From: Symsagittifera roscoffensis
Lineage: Eukaryota; Xenacoelomorpha; Acoela; Convolutidae
Length of the DNA: 64,000 nucleotides
Assembly (NCBI RefSeq): GCF_963678635.1
Contig: NC_087070.1
Span: forward strand, 34,725,109 to 34,789,108
Direction: 5' to 3'
The notes below the pieces were generated by a model that saw nothing but the letters and a program-made list of their open reading frames with translations, made no database searches and was not told where the DNA came from. Both the position numbers and the translations under genes were made by a program. Positions 21,383 to 32,239 of the stretch are shown here, one piece after another. How positions within the stretch are numbered: position 1 is the stretch's first letter; every line of letters begins with the position of its first letter.

Positions 21383-21921
21383 ATTCAACTAGCAAAAGGA
21401 GTGCAAAAGGAGTAGTACAACACTCCCAGCAGCAACTTACACACCAGAGGTTCAGGGAAACATTACTGAGTGGAAAAACCCTTCGTATATACAACTACTC
21501 AATAAAATCGAAAGCCCATACCAACATAACCATAGCGCAGAACCGAATTGCCCTTTCACCCTTCGATAGTAAACGGTTCTTACTATTCGACGGGATAGGT
21601 ACATTGCCCTTTGGACACAGGTCTACAGAAGAAAATGTGTTCTTCGAGGCCATTGCAGAAGAAAGCGAGTGGGCAAACTCACAGTTGACAAATACCCCGA
21701 CTTATAGCAGCGAAAACAGCGAAAGCTGGCAATCGCCGGAATTCCGGGTCCCAGATTGGGGCTTTCTTCAAGAAAGCTATACGGAGGAAGAGCTTCAAGA
21801 AGAAAGCGCAGCTAGCAGTTCAAGAGACCCTCCGCCTATCAATAATCCATTCATTCTAACAGAAGCGTCTGTTCGTTCTAGTCAGAAAAAAAGGAGAAAA
21901 CTTGATAAAGTTGATCAATAA
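21383..21921 (+). CDS. polB: protein-primed DNA polymerase B, exon 3 (C-terminal region)
   Basis: Residues about 1212-1390. The first part, with KRSAKGVVQ, LTHQRFRETLLSG, NRIALSPFDSKRFLL and GTLPFGH, corresponds to the conserved C-terminal extension of Polinton polymerases (typically 'AKGV', 'ALS..DDKR', 'GI.TL..GH'). This strongly supports the splice. The remaining 100 residues are acidic and serine-rich (EEELQEESAASSSRD) and end with an NLS-like QKKRRKLDK. The tail resembles that of the unknown 14787-15455 protein in having a 'PPIN' phrase followed by a basic terminal motif. The stop is at 21919-21921. Confidence 0.82.
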
Positions 21922-22399
21922 AATTTTTCACTTGAAAATGTCGGCCAAATTGCCTTGTTACTTGGAATTACGGCTGTACATTTGTAAATATAAAACATTC
22001 AGCAAACATTGTTTTAAGTTAAATAGACCGGCGCAAAAGAGACTGGTAAATGCAACTTACCCTTGAAGCAGGAGCGAAGGATTGAAGCAGGAGCGAAGTT
22101 TCCCAAAGTAAGCTAATAGTAAGGATAAAAGAATCAAAATGGTGCAAGTCGAAATTAAGGGAGACTTGGAAATAAGTTTGAAAATAAAATAAGAAAGAGA
22201 AACGAACAATAATTACCAAAAATTTTTAAAAGGAAATATGAATGGTACTTTATGTAAACTCATATTTATATGAACGAAAAGGATTAGCTTTTAGATAAAA
22301 ATAAGCGAAAAAACCGCAGCCGGATATACCTAGTGGTGGGAAAGTTTGGAAGGGATTAAATTTAACCACCGCGCGAAAATAAATACCAAAGTATTTTGT
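21922..22399. other. sequence right of polB
   Basis: AATAAAATTTTTC directly after the stop is a possible polyadenylation signal. A short direct repeat (GAAGCAGGAGCGAAG twice, about 22064-22098) follows. No further Polinton gene is seen. The right end of the element may be here but cannot be fixed without the left end. Confidence 0.4.
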
Positions 22400-22550
22400 C
22401 TGTCGGGTGTCCTTAGAGAGGGGTCTTTTTATTTCGGGCAGGGTACTTTGGGGTCTTTAAAAAAGATGGGTCCTTTTAGACCCTACTTTTGGTAGGACCC
22501 CAAAGACCCCTACCGTCGAAAAGACCCCCCCCTAAGGACACACGGCGGAT
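22400..22550. repeat. foldback element with GGGGTCTTTT modules
   Basis: The segment starts TGTCTGTCGGGTGTCCTTAG and ends with an imperfect inverted copy (CTAAGGACACACGGCGGA). Inside, GGGGTCTTTT, GGGTCCTTTT and their complements (AAAAGACCCC, GGACCCCAAAGACCCC) alternate, so the whole 150 bp can fold back. Non-coding. It resembles a small MITE or foldback element. Confidence 0.7.
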
Positions 22551-24800
22551 TACAATACTACTTAAATGTTCAACTCAAAAATCACAATTTGAAATTTTCA
22601 ATCAAAATTTTAATGCTTTCAAAACTCTATGTAATCAATTTTTGACAACATAAAATATCGGATCAAGTTAACATCGTATCGAGTAATTTATCATTATTTA
22701 AGAGTTTTAGCATGAGATCAATGAATGAAAATTTTTCGGTCGAAAGAGTTTCTGGCTATGGTTGCATGAACCTATTCCTCTCCGAATTGAAAAGTATAAC
22801 GCCAACCCTCTGCAAAAAAGTCTTCCACTGATTTCTCGTACAATTTGAAATGGATTCCAAAAGGTCAGTTCGATTGTTGGTTTTCAATAATAGTCCCTGT
22901 CGCTTTCAAACGAATGCCTCAATATCGTCAAGAAAAAATGTCGTTTAGCAGTATAGCAGACTTGTTTCATTGCAAAAACGACATTCACCTTAGAAGTCCA
23001 GGCAAACAACGCAAAGCTTTCAACTGTTCGTCGAAACTTTGTACTGCTTTGTATCGTTGTGTCTCTCCCAACTCCTCCTCTTACTTAATAGCGAGAAATG
23101 ACAAAAACTGTCCCCTAATTCTAGATTTAGGGTTTGAGGAAGACTTTCTTGATAACAGACACTGACACGATTTCGAAGTCAGCCACTGTCTCCCGTGGTC
23201 CAAGAAAAACTCAACTCCTTTGAGTGTCGACGAATTATCACTAACTGGTGTTCCATTTTTTTTTCAAAAAGAAACAACCACAGGTGGCATTGAGTGTCTT
23301 TTACTAAGGAATGTATCGCGTAGATTTGGTAGAAACAGATAGGTAACTTTGCATTTCAAGTTGAGTTCTTGGTTACGAGAGTTTGTGCATGTTGACTCAA
23401 GACTCCATCTTTGTCATCCAACCTGGACTTATGTGGCAGGAAAACTTCCCCAAAAAGTCCCCCAGCTTCTTTGAAGCGTCATCAGTAACGCTACATCGCT
23501 AAATATTTTGGTACGGACGGGTAGGCATTCTGTTTACCGTTGGGTGGTGCACTCGACTTGACAAAATCAAAACACCAAAAGAAGGCGTCAATCAAAATAT
23601 CAGTCAAAAATTTGCCATCGAACTATTGAACTCTATAAGAAAGCGCTGCGTGCAGCTCATAGCAATCATCAATTTGTGTGAAAGTACTTGCTAAGATAGG
23701 TTTGAAGTTCGGAAAACTTTCAAAGCAATCAGTCATTTGAAAAGTTTTCATCTGCAATTTACACGTTGAGATAAATTCCCTCTTGGCTACAAAATCAGCG
23801 CTTGGTTTTGCTCTCCTCAGAAGCAATTCAACTTCAAACTAAATATTGTATGTCAACGTTTTAATAAATTGACAATAGAACCCGTGCTAAAAATGCATAA
23901 AAAACTGTTTTTTGAGATTTCCTAATTATCTCGAAAAAAAATTTTCTCTCCTAATTCTCCCAAAAACCCGCATCCCACACATTGGCGCAAAAATGCTACC
24001 GAAAATGGCCAAAAGTGAATATTCAGACCATCGAAGTAGACTTTAAAAAAATTCGCTTTTTATTAGTTTCAATCGAAAAATTGCAAGTTCATCAAAGAAC
24101 AACAAAATTGATTTACAAAAAATGAACTAGAGAATAAGCAAAATATCGATTTAATTGGACATACGCTAATCCACGCCTGAATGCATCAATGAATTTTACA
24201 GACCAACGATGAAACATTTAAAGTTTAGATACCCAACAATTTTTTTGCTTAAGGGTCAAATTGAGGGAATTAGTCTGACTTCTATAATCAACATTATTTA
24301 TTCTATTGTATGCATAACGTCTTTTTTGCTTCCATTGTCTGTTTTACACTTAAATGCCTGTCTTTTTAATATGATAGCTTATTTTTTTTGTTGCTGGAAA
24401 AACGTCAGCTTAAGGAACATTTAAAGAGTCATAACAGAAAATCTGACAGCAGAAAAATATACTTCCATTTTCTTTTCGAATCAAACACTTGGCAAAATTA
24501 TCAGCTCAAATTGTGATTTCTTTTTTATTGCCTAACACTTATTCGTATTAGGTCCGATTTCGATCAAAAGAATTTGGTTACAAAAAGTAAGTAGAAAAAA
24601 AATGTTTTTCAAGCAAGTTGTTTTTAACCGTCTGTCAGCATCAGCAATTGGTTTTTGCCGGTCGTTTTTTCTGTTTATCTAAATTTACAGTATAGATAAA
24701 ACTTACAATATAAATATACAATCAATTTTTTAATATAAAATTTACAATCATGCATACAGAACTGTTTTTTAAATAATCAAAAGTAAGTTTCCGCTCGCTG
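22551..24800. other. non-coding sequence with a weak minus-strand coding trace
   Basis: No supported gene. On the minus strand between about 23870 and 23400 there are several adjoining open pieces in two frames (67 codons at 23623-23826, then 30 or so codons with FLTDILIDAFFWCFDF). They could be a decayed gene, but I recognise no family. The 106-codon plus-strand frame at 22845-23165 has no coding character. The rest is AT-rich. Confidence 0.35.
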
Positions 24801-25244
24801 ACTAAATCCCCCAGGAAAAAATCCCCCAGGATAAAATCCCCCACAGGACCAAACCACCCTGGGACAAAATACCCCATATTTCAATCAGTATGATGGAAGT
24901 CAAATTGTACACACTATATAGTTTCATGTTTCTATTGATTCCATTTTGAATTGACTTCCATTTAAACATGCATCGCCATTTGACGGCACTGTTCAGCAAC
25001 TTTAAGATATAAACTTTCATTTGATTTCCTCTAAAAATATACTTCTTTTCTGTTAGTTTTCTGTTATCATTTAATTCAAGTTTTAGTGTTGCTGTTTTAT
25101 TAAATTCGAATGTGGGGGATTTTAAACTAAAAACTGGGGGATTTTGTCCAAAGGGAGTTGTTTTTAAGGGGGGTTTTAGTTCTGGGGGATAGATTATATC
25201 CGGGGTAATTATGTCCTGGGTGATTTTATACTGGGGGATTTAGT
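24801..25244. repeat. 444-bp foldback/MITE with perfect 14-bp termini
   Basis: The element begins ACTAAATCCCCCAG and ends with its exact reverse complement CTGGGGGATTTAGT. Near each end the same word is repeated: AAATCCCCCAGG, AAATCCCCCAGG, AAATCCCCCACAGG on the left, and TGGGGGATTTT, TGGGGGATTTT, TCTGGGGGATAG on the right. The central 200 bp are AT-rich and non-coding. It is a non-autonomous inverted-repeat element whose termini are made of a short tandem motif. Confidence 0.82.
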
Positions 25245-25663
25245 CCTAGACCCAAAAAAACTTGTCCCAAACCTTGTTTTTCGAAATGTTAGAGGTTTTT
25301 AAAAAAATTTGAATAGACATTATTTTAGTCAAGCAAATCGGATTACTAGTTAAATATTTCGAAAAAGGACTTTTTTATTTATAACAATTCGTTTCGTTGC
25401 TCAAATTAGCAACTTGACCAGCAATTAAACAAAATTCATCCGCAGAAATTTTTTTGCGACAGAAATTATGGTTTTGTGTTTTTTTCAATGGCCTACATCA
25501 TTTACAGGGTTTGTTGTTCTAATTTTCAAAACATTTGGTTCATGTTCTTACGAAATGAAGTGAGTTGCAACGAATTTGTTTTCTGGAAAGAGGGGTTTTA
25601 TAAAAAAACAATTTGCTATGCCCTTCTGAAGACCGAAGTTTTCTTTAATTTGTTTCTGTTTAT

Positions 25664-26298
25664 TCTCCCGACTTTCGATACGAAAGTAACGGAATATTTG
25701 TGCTCGGGGTGGGTTTTTTTTTCTTCAGACAAATTTCGACTTTTTAACTAGCCATTTTTGACGGAATTTTTAAAAATCATTCGAAAGGTATTGTTGTCCT
25801 GAGCTCAAATTTGAAAAGATATTTCACCTAAGATTATTCTTCGTAAAGTTACGGGGGTTTAAAGTTTGCCATTTTGGCCAATTTGGAACAATTAACGCGC
25901 GATATATTTCGCGCTATAACGCGTAAGCGGAGAGTTAATCTGTCTTAGAAATCGTTCCTAATTGGTTGAAAGAAGCTTAACTGCCATAATTGATTTGCGA
26001 AATCTGCTTTTTGTACTTTTTATGGCGCGTGGGCGGATGATTTCCACAAAATATTCAAATTTTAGAAAAAAAATTTTCCTTTTCATTTATTACATTTAAT
26101 TTTTTAAAGTTATTACTGCTCCATAAAACTTAAAAGGCAGTCGGAACATTCAGGGCTTCGCCCTGATACGAGCAGTACGAGCAGTCTTGTTGACTATTGC
26201 TGATAACAAGTGCGAATTTAAAACTTTAGTCAATAAAATTTTCTTAATTTGAATCTTGCTTGTGAGAGTTAGAAATAAATAAATATATATAAAAAAAA

Positions 26299-26332
<34 letters not shown>

Positions 26333-27385
26333 AGAAGAGAGAAGAAAAGAAACAAAGAAAGACAGGAAAAAAAGTAAGAAAGGAAGGAAGAAAGAAAGAA
26401 AGCCAACGACAGCAACAATATTATACTAAAAGTATATGTGAGTTTTAATGCTCACTTGAAGACACCATTCTACTTGAAGTCAAAGTTCGACTTAATTTTC
26501 TAGCAATCATACTCTGATTTTGCTGATTCAGCAAACTCTGATTTTGCTCAAAGCGTGTAGAAAAAAAACCAAATATAAAGTTCGTCCTTTTTTTCTAGTG
26601 TCGTCTTATAGTATTAGTGGAATGTCAAAAAATTGCGTCCCATCGAACAAAGGACTAAATTGAATTTAAGGGATTTCTAAGCACATTCTTAATAATGCAT
26701 TATAACTCGAGTATAACTACATTTTAACTACATTAAAGCCAGATTAGGCGCTGAAATTAGAAGTTTATTAATGTAGGGATTTTATACTGCTGAAGAAATA
26801 GGTAGCTTTGACACAAAAATGAATAACTTAGTTGAAAAATGATTTTTAAACTTAACAAAACTGCTCGTATCAGGGCGAAGCCCTGAATGTTCCGACTGCC
26901 TTTTAAGGTTTATGGAGCAGTCGTAACATGAAAAAATTAAAGGTAATAAAATAAAGTTAAAAATTTGAAGTTTTTTCATGATATTACGCCATATTAAGTA
27001 CAAAAGCCAGATATTCCACACGCCACATTAAGTACAAAAGAATGTGTTTTGCTCATTGTAACAAATCAAGTATGACAAATAAGCTTCTTTCAACCAATTT
27101 GGAACGATTTCTAGGACGGATTAAATCTCCGCTTACGCGTTAATAGCGCGAAATATATCGCGCGTTAATTGTCCAAAATTGGCCAAAATGGCAATCTTTA
27201 AACCCCCATAACTACACAAAAAATGATCACAGGTAAAATATCTTATCAAATTTGAGCTCAAGACAAAAATACTTTTTGAATGATATTTAAAATTTCCATC
27301 AAAAATGGCTAGTTGAAAAGTCGAAATTTGTCTGAAGAAAAAAAACCCACCCCGAGCACAAATATTCCGTATCGAAAGTCGGAAC
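25664..27385. mobile_element. 1.7-kb element with inverted arms of about 0.5 kb
   Basis: The left arm (about 25664-26190) and right arm (about 26859-27385) are imperfect inverted copies. Shared landmarks are CCCGACTTTCGATACG against CGTATCGAAAGTCGG, AATTAACGCGCGATATAT against ATATATCGCGCGTTAATT, and CAGGGCTTCGCCCTGATACG against CGTATCAGGGCGAAGCCCTG. The 670-bp centre holds a (GAAA)n microsatellite and no coding sequence. Arm divergence looks well over 10 percent, so it is old. Fragments of the same family occur elsewhere in the window. The type of transposase that moved it cannot be told. Confidence 0.78.
26297..26404. repeat. (GAAA)n microsatellite, interrupted
   Basis: A purine tract of GAAA units (about seven uninterrupted near the start, then degenerate GAAGAAA/GGAA units) lies in the centre of the large inverted-repeat element. 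Confidence 0.9.
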
Positions 27386-28169
27386 AACAACCGCTTTTAG
27401 GACTCCCACAATTTTATGACCTCCTTCTTTTAAATCAATTTGAGAGGATTAAAATGTGCATTTTGCGAAAATTGTTTTATCTTACGGAAAAACTATTCAA
27501 TAAACCTTCTTCGCTGTAAATTTGACTCAAATCTCCAAGAATTGGTCTGAAATACTGAAGTTTCGACTGCCCGATAACTTCACAGATGTAGTTATGGGCA
27601 AAATTTTAAATCACTTTTTATAAAAATCTAAAAAGTTTTCAGTTGTTTTTTTAACTTCCCAAACAAATTGATGATGCTAGCTTTAATTTCAATTGGATAG
27701 ATTTTTCAGCCGGAAGGTTTCGCGACTAAACTTAGAACACTCAAAAATTAAATTGAAAACATTATTTAAATATTTTATCATTTTGAGCTCAGATTGACTG
27801 TTTCACAGGTTATGAAAAAATTTCGCCAAAAGCGGTCAAGAACTAAAAATTGGAAATTTCGACTGAAAAAAAATACCAAAGCGAGCATAAATATTCCTTT
27901 TTTATGATTTTGAGAACAATACTAGTCAGTTAAGATTGCTATCGCTTTTGCATGATTTAGTCTGATTTATCCTTAATAAAAAGTAGCAGTTACCTGGTTA
28001 AAAATTTAAGCTTTGTCGAAAAATAAACTTTGGTTTGCCCATCAAAATACTGGTCTGTATATGGCTGGTCTTAAATTAAGGTTCGTAATCCAGTAAACTT
28101 GAGGATGCAAATTTTCAGCAGCAAAATTTATATTGTATTACTTTTGACTGCGAAATCCAAGTTTGGTCG
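27386..28169. other. non-coding sequence before the retrotransposon
   Basis: AT-rich, with one further fragment of the dispersed family (TTTGAGCTCAGATTGAC at about 27783 and AAGCGAGCATAAATATTCC at about 27880). No copy of the 3' LTR start (TGTCATACTGCTAATG) is seen, so a 5' LTR of the downstream element is not recognisable. Confidence 0.4.
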
Positions 28170-29037
28170 TTGATTACTCTCCAGTACTCTAACTTTGCAC
28201 CAAAATACGTTGCCATTCGAAAGGATATGGGAATACCCGTCTTTTGGGCGTCAGCAAACTTAGACCCTCCGTGGCAAATTAAAATCTGGTTCGAGCTATT
28301 TCTAATGGCAGTAACCGTGAAAGAAAACGTAGAACCAGAGGTTATGTTAGAGGAACCAAAAGACATATTAGAACTACCAGCTCCACGACCAGAAACACCA
28401 CGAGAGGGAGAGACTGACAGCCAGATATTTTAGAGATAAGTTAGCAAGAGATCGAGTAATGTTGGAAAATGAGGAGAGAAGAACACGGGATCCAATGGTT
28501 GGCCACAATGTTTTTTACAACGAGGTGCAAAAGAAACTGGTATCCAGATTATTTCTCTCACTCGGAACAGAAGGAAAGAAACAATTTCTACAGAAGAATC
28601 CACACGTCGAAGTATCAAAAATGTCGTTCAGGGACATTACAGAGCTTGCAGAGGTGTCGTTTCAAAAAGTAAAATGCATGACCTATGAAAGATATAAATT
28701 GTTCACTCGAATTCAAGAATCCGGAGAATCACTGGAGGCATTCCATGCAGCGCTAACTAGGCAAGCAGCTCGATCAGAACTCAGAACAATGGAAAATGAG
28801 ATAGTTCGTGACTCGATCAGAACTCAGAACATTGGAAAATGAGATAGTTCGTGACTTATTCATTTCGAAAATGAAGAACATGACGTTGCAGGGTACGCTG
28901 ACATTCGAAACGCTAGATCCAGAGGAAATTTTGAAGAGGGCTATAAAATTCGAACATAGCAAATTGACTACCATGCATTTCAAAAGACAAATGCAGCGGA
29001 AACAGGAGGAACAAGTTACAACTACAACTCTGGAGTG
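28170..29037 (+). pseudogene. gag: retrotransposon Gag
   Basis: Three frames in succession carry a Gag of the type common in aquatic invertebrate gypsy elements. They show GIPVFWASANLDPPW at the start (frame of 28170), LVSRLFLSLGTEGKKQF and FRDITELAEVSF in the middle (frame of 28459) and LFISKMKNMTLQGTLTFETL near the end (frame of 28808). The first frame change is at about 28433-28459. The second is caused by a 43-bp tandem duplication at 28771-28856. Gag would form the particle core. The first ATG at 28170 is chosen because the conserved FWASANLDPP segment follows. Confidence 0.8.
28771..28856 (+). repeat. 43-bp tandem duplication in gag
   Basis: The unit starting CGATCAGAACTCAGAACA occurs at 28771-28813 and 28814-28856 with one base difference (AACAATGG against AACATTGG). 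Because 43 is not a multiple of three it shifts the gag frame. Confidence 0.92.
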
Positions 29038-29159
29038 AGGATAAAACAAGAACCAGTGATGGCAGTCAGGAACTCAACAGGAAACACAAAAAACCAACAA
29101 TATAACAAGAGGTAAACAAATAAACGACAAAATATCAACAGAAATTCTAACACGAAAGC

Positions 29160-29290
29160 AAAACCATGTAACAGACGTGGAAGAGTATTCGATCAGGGAC
29201 ATCTGAAAAACTGTTCCGCAATGGGCAAAATTTGTAAGATCCAAATGGGCAAAAAAACCAAATCACTTTGCAAAAATGTGTAGATCTTAG
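29160..29290 (+). pseudogene. nucleocapsid CCHC zinc knuckles, broken
   Basis: The translation contains CNRRGRVFDQGHLKNC, a CCHC knuckle whose second cysteine is arginine. In a shifted frame about 20 codons later it contains NHFAKMC, the end of a second knuckle. This is the RNA-binding end of Gag or start of Pol, disabled by one missense change and one frameshift. Confidence 0.6.
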
Positions 29291-29293
29291 CAA

Positions 29294-29839
29294 GTGAGCG
29301 AGGTTGCGGACAAATCTGAAGGATCCGTAGAGGAATGTGATCAGATAAGAGAAAATTTCGGTTCATATAGTGATTTTGAAGTAATGTCGATACACACACA
29401 TCAGCCGGAGAACGAAAGAATCTCGAAATATGTGAGGGACAGAATCAGTGAAAACAAAAAGAAGTCAAATGGAGAGACGATACAAATCCAAAAAATCGAC
29501 TCAATCCGAGACCCAAAGTTGAAAAGAGTAAAATCACTAAAGGCCATGGCAAGAATAGAGAATCAAATAATACAACTGACGGTAGATACCGGAAGTCCAG
29601 TCTCTTTCTTAAATTGGGCGACGGCAAAAGATATAATGGATAAATCAAATAAGGCAAGATTCATCCCGTTTGACAAACTGAACTTGACTACAAAATTCGT
29701 TGATTACAACAAACAACCGATTTGTGTATTGGGGGCATTGAAGACGAACCTTCGGTCGGCAGGCTGGGAGGTGAAAGGAGGTACTACATGTGCTCATGTG
29801 CGAGCAATCGGAAGGTTGGAAAGATATATTCTTCAGTAA
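29294..29839 (+). pseudogene. retropepsin-like aspartic protease region
   Basis: 181 open codons that include LTVDTGSPVSFLNW, the catalytic D-T-G of retroviral-type proteases, and a conserved 'VLGALKTNL' strand about 55 residues later. The end of the frame departs from the family just before the RT domain, so a frameshift near 29760-29840 is likely. The frame starts on a non-ATG codon, as expected for Pol. Confidence 0.65.
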
Positions 29840-29849
29840 TTTGTTCGAT

Positions 29850-30560
29850 AGACAAGGAAATTCACATTGTAAGTTCAAAAATCAAGTACCCCCTAGGTCC
29901 AATTCAAGAAAAGTGGAGAAGAATTCCAATAAAGTAGAGAAAGAAATTGAAAAACTGTTGACAGAAGGTCACATCACAAAGCTAGACAAATGTACAAGCG
30001 ACTGTTTCATAGCCCCAATTGTAATTACAATAAAAAAGGACGATTCGATAAAATTAGCGATGGACGCAAAACCAATTAACAGACAATTGTTCAAAAAATT
30101 TGTACCAAATGCCCAACGTAGATGAACTCATCAATGGAGTAAGTCAAATCGTTGCCGAGAACAAAAGGGCACATTTTTTCACTGTGTTAGACTTGAAGTA
30201 CGCGTAGAGTCAGCTAAAATTGGCTGCAGACACAGCTAAGCAGTGTAACTTTAATATTGTCGGTGGAAAGGCTACCGGGACATATAGATTCCTTACAGGG
30301 TTTTTTGGATTAGCAGACATGCCAGCTGAATTTCAAAAAGCCATGGACAGAACTAGTAACCACGCAAAAAATAAACATTTTGTTTTCTGGATGACATTCT
30401 TATCGTGTCGAAGGGTAACAAAATTGAACATGAAAAATTGGTGAAAAACAGTATTTAAGAAATTGGATGATGAAAATCTGGTATTGAAAATCTCGAAATG
30501 TGAATTTTTCAAACAACAGGTGAATTGGCTGGGACATCACCTTTCGGAATGAGGAGTCAG
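29850..30560 (+). pseudogene. reverse transcriptase domain, broken
   Basis: Family segments occur in several frames. The N-terminal fingers have EKEIEKLLTEGHITKLDKC and KLAMDAKPINRQ. The palm has HFFTVLDLKYA, interrupted by TAG at 30205-30207 where the family has tyrosine. FLTGFFGLADMPAEFQKAMD follows. The catalytic FLDD is encoded at 30384-30395 in a shifted frame, followed by ILIVSKG. The Asp pair is still encoded, but at least three frame breaks abolish the enzyme. Confidence 0.8.
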
Positions 30561-31595
30561 TCCAAAGTTTACCAAAACCGAAGCGATATTAAACTTAAAT
30601 CCACCAAAATCGCTTAAACAATTAATATCATTCCTGGATAGCATAAATCACCTAGCAAAATTTATACCCAACGCGGCAAGCTTAACGAGGAAGCTGAGGC
30701 CACTCCTCAAAGAGGGGAATCAAAAGAAGAAGTTGAAAAACATGAAACTACCAGTAAAGATGATCGAATGAGGGATGAACACACAGTGGTGTTTGATGCC
30801 ATAAAAAACGCAGTAGCCAACATTACAAACGTAAACTACTAGGATGCTAACCGGGAAACAAATGTTAAGTTTGACGCAAGCCACGATGGCTTGGGGGCTA
30901 CTTTAGAACAACATACAGATGAAGGTTCGTGGGTTCCAATCTCATTCGCATCCAGGTACCTAAATTCACAAAAAAAATATTCAACAAAAGAATTGGAGCT
31001 AATGGAAGTTGTTTGGGCAGTAAAGCGATACAAACATTACCTATTAGGTAAACCATTTACCATCGCAACAGATAACAAAGCACTCATATCAGCACTAGAT
31101 GGTAATAAGTCTAATAAGACCTATAAATCCCGATTGACCCGGTGGGTCGACCGATTGTTGCCATATCAATTTCAAATATTTCACACTCAGGGGTGGGACA
31201 TGGGGATAGTCGATTATATATCGTGTGATCCTTATAATGATCCTTGGCCCGAATCGGAACTAGACAAAAAATTTGTAGTGGCAACAATAAACTCTTTTCA
31301 TGAAGCGTTATACTGCATGAGCAGTAGGCTAGAAGGCATTCGATCGCTCGACCGGAGCAAAAACGTTCTAGAATATTCTAGAAGGAAAGTTGCAAAGCAG
31401 TCATCGCTTAGTGGTTGCCATGCCAACCAAAATGGTCAAAAACAAACAAAGCTCGATAGGAACGAGAGAAAACAATGTTCGCGACTGTCAGAACAGCTAA
31501 ACAGCAATTTTCAAGAGAAACCGATCACTTTTTTGTCACTTCAACTCAGAAACATTCGTATTCAAAAACTGCAAAACAGTTCAATCCGTCAATAA
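30561..31595 (+). pseudogene. RNase H domain and downstream linker
   Basis: The open frame 30891-31595, with a few codons upstream, carries a gypsy-type RNase H. It shows KFDASHDGLGATL (first Asp), STKELELMEVVWAVKRYKHY (Glu) and TIATDNKALISAL (Asp), then the connecting sequence WVDRLLPYQFQIFHTQG before the integrase. A TAG at 30841 lies just before the domain. After about residue 150 the frame loses similarity. Confidence 0.78.
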
Positions 31596-32239
31596 AAATC
31601 GGAAAAAAACAAACTCGTAGAAGGAGATGGCAAAAAAATTCAATCGCTCATACGAATGGTCAGATACACCACATGATTGGCGAAATGACGAAAGAGAGGT
31701 GAGTATTCTGGACCCGAAATGGAATCGCTCTCTATGAAACATAAACGAAATCTCCGAAGAGGAGGAAGTTACGGAGACACAGCAACGCACAAGGAAAATA
31801 ATTCGCGGAGGCAGGAAAAACAGAGACAGTTCGGACAGTGAAACAAGATTTCCATCAAAAAGAGTTAAATGGTAATTTCAACCGGAGCAACAGAAAGAGG
31901 CAGACAACAGACTACTTTCGTTTTGGCAGTTGATTGGGGGAGAAGTAAGCACTCCGGTAAACATCAACAGGGAGTTAGTGGCAACGTCGGAGGAAACTAG
32001 TAAAATTCCAGAAGAAACAACTCAAGGGCCGATCAGCATCACACCAGCTACTCCGAATGAAAAGAGATTGAGCGATGTCAGGGTAAATGAAGTGGATTTG
32101 ACAACCACAGAGGACATCGAAAGTGATCAAGAGGTGTGTGCTATCGAACCACCGAAAACATTCAGTAAACAGAAACTGCAAAAACAGCAGAAGGAGGAGT
32201 CATTGGACAACCTATCGAAATTGTTTGATAAAAGTGTTC
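31596..32239 (+). other. retrotransposon linker between RNase H and integrase
   Basis: Hydrophilic low-complexity coding-like sequence (for example TSEETSKIPEETTQG and VDLTTTEDIESDQEV) in the frame of 31930. No domain is recognised. It is part of Pol and runs without a stop into the integrase N-terminus. Confidence 0.5.

Larger units (their letters stand above)
11661..21921. mobile_element. Maverick/Polinton (adintovirus-like) element, partial
   Basis: The grouping of a hexon-like capsid fragment, an adenain-like cysteine protease and a protein-primed family B DNA polymerase is diagnostic of Mavericks/Polintons and their viral relatives the adintoviruses. Visible gene order is hexon fragment (+), protease (+), H-x-H protein (-), PC4-like protein (-), unknown (+), polB (+). 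Retrovirus-like integrase, FtsK-type ATPase and penton genes, which a full element of 15-20 kb usually has, are not seen. No terminal inverted repeats can be drawn because the left side is a gap. The limits given are those of recognisable genes, not true ends. The element is clearly eukaryotic in expression because polB has two introns. Confidence 0.88.

Noticed and set aside
22845-23165. 106-codon open frame on the plus strand
   Set aside because: No recognisable family, no splice or promoter support, and the opposite strand is equally open over part of it.
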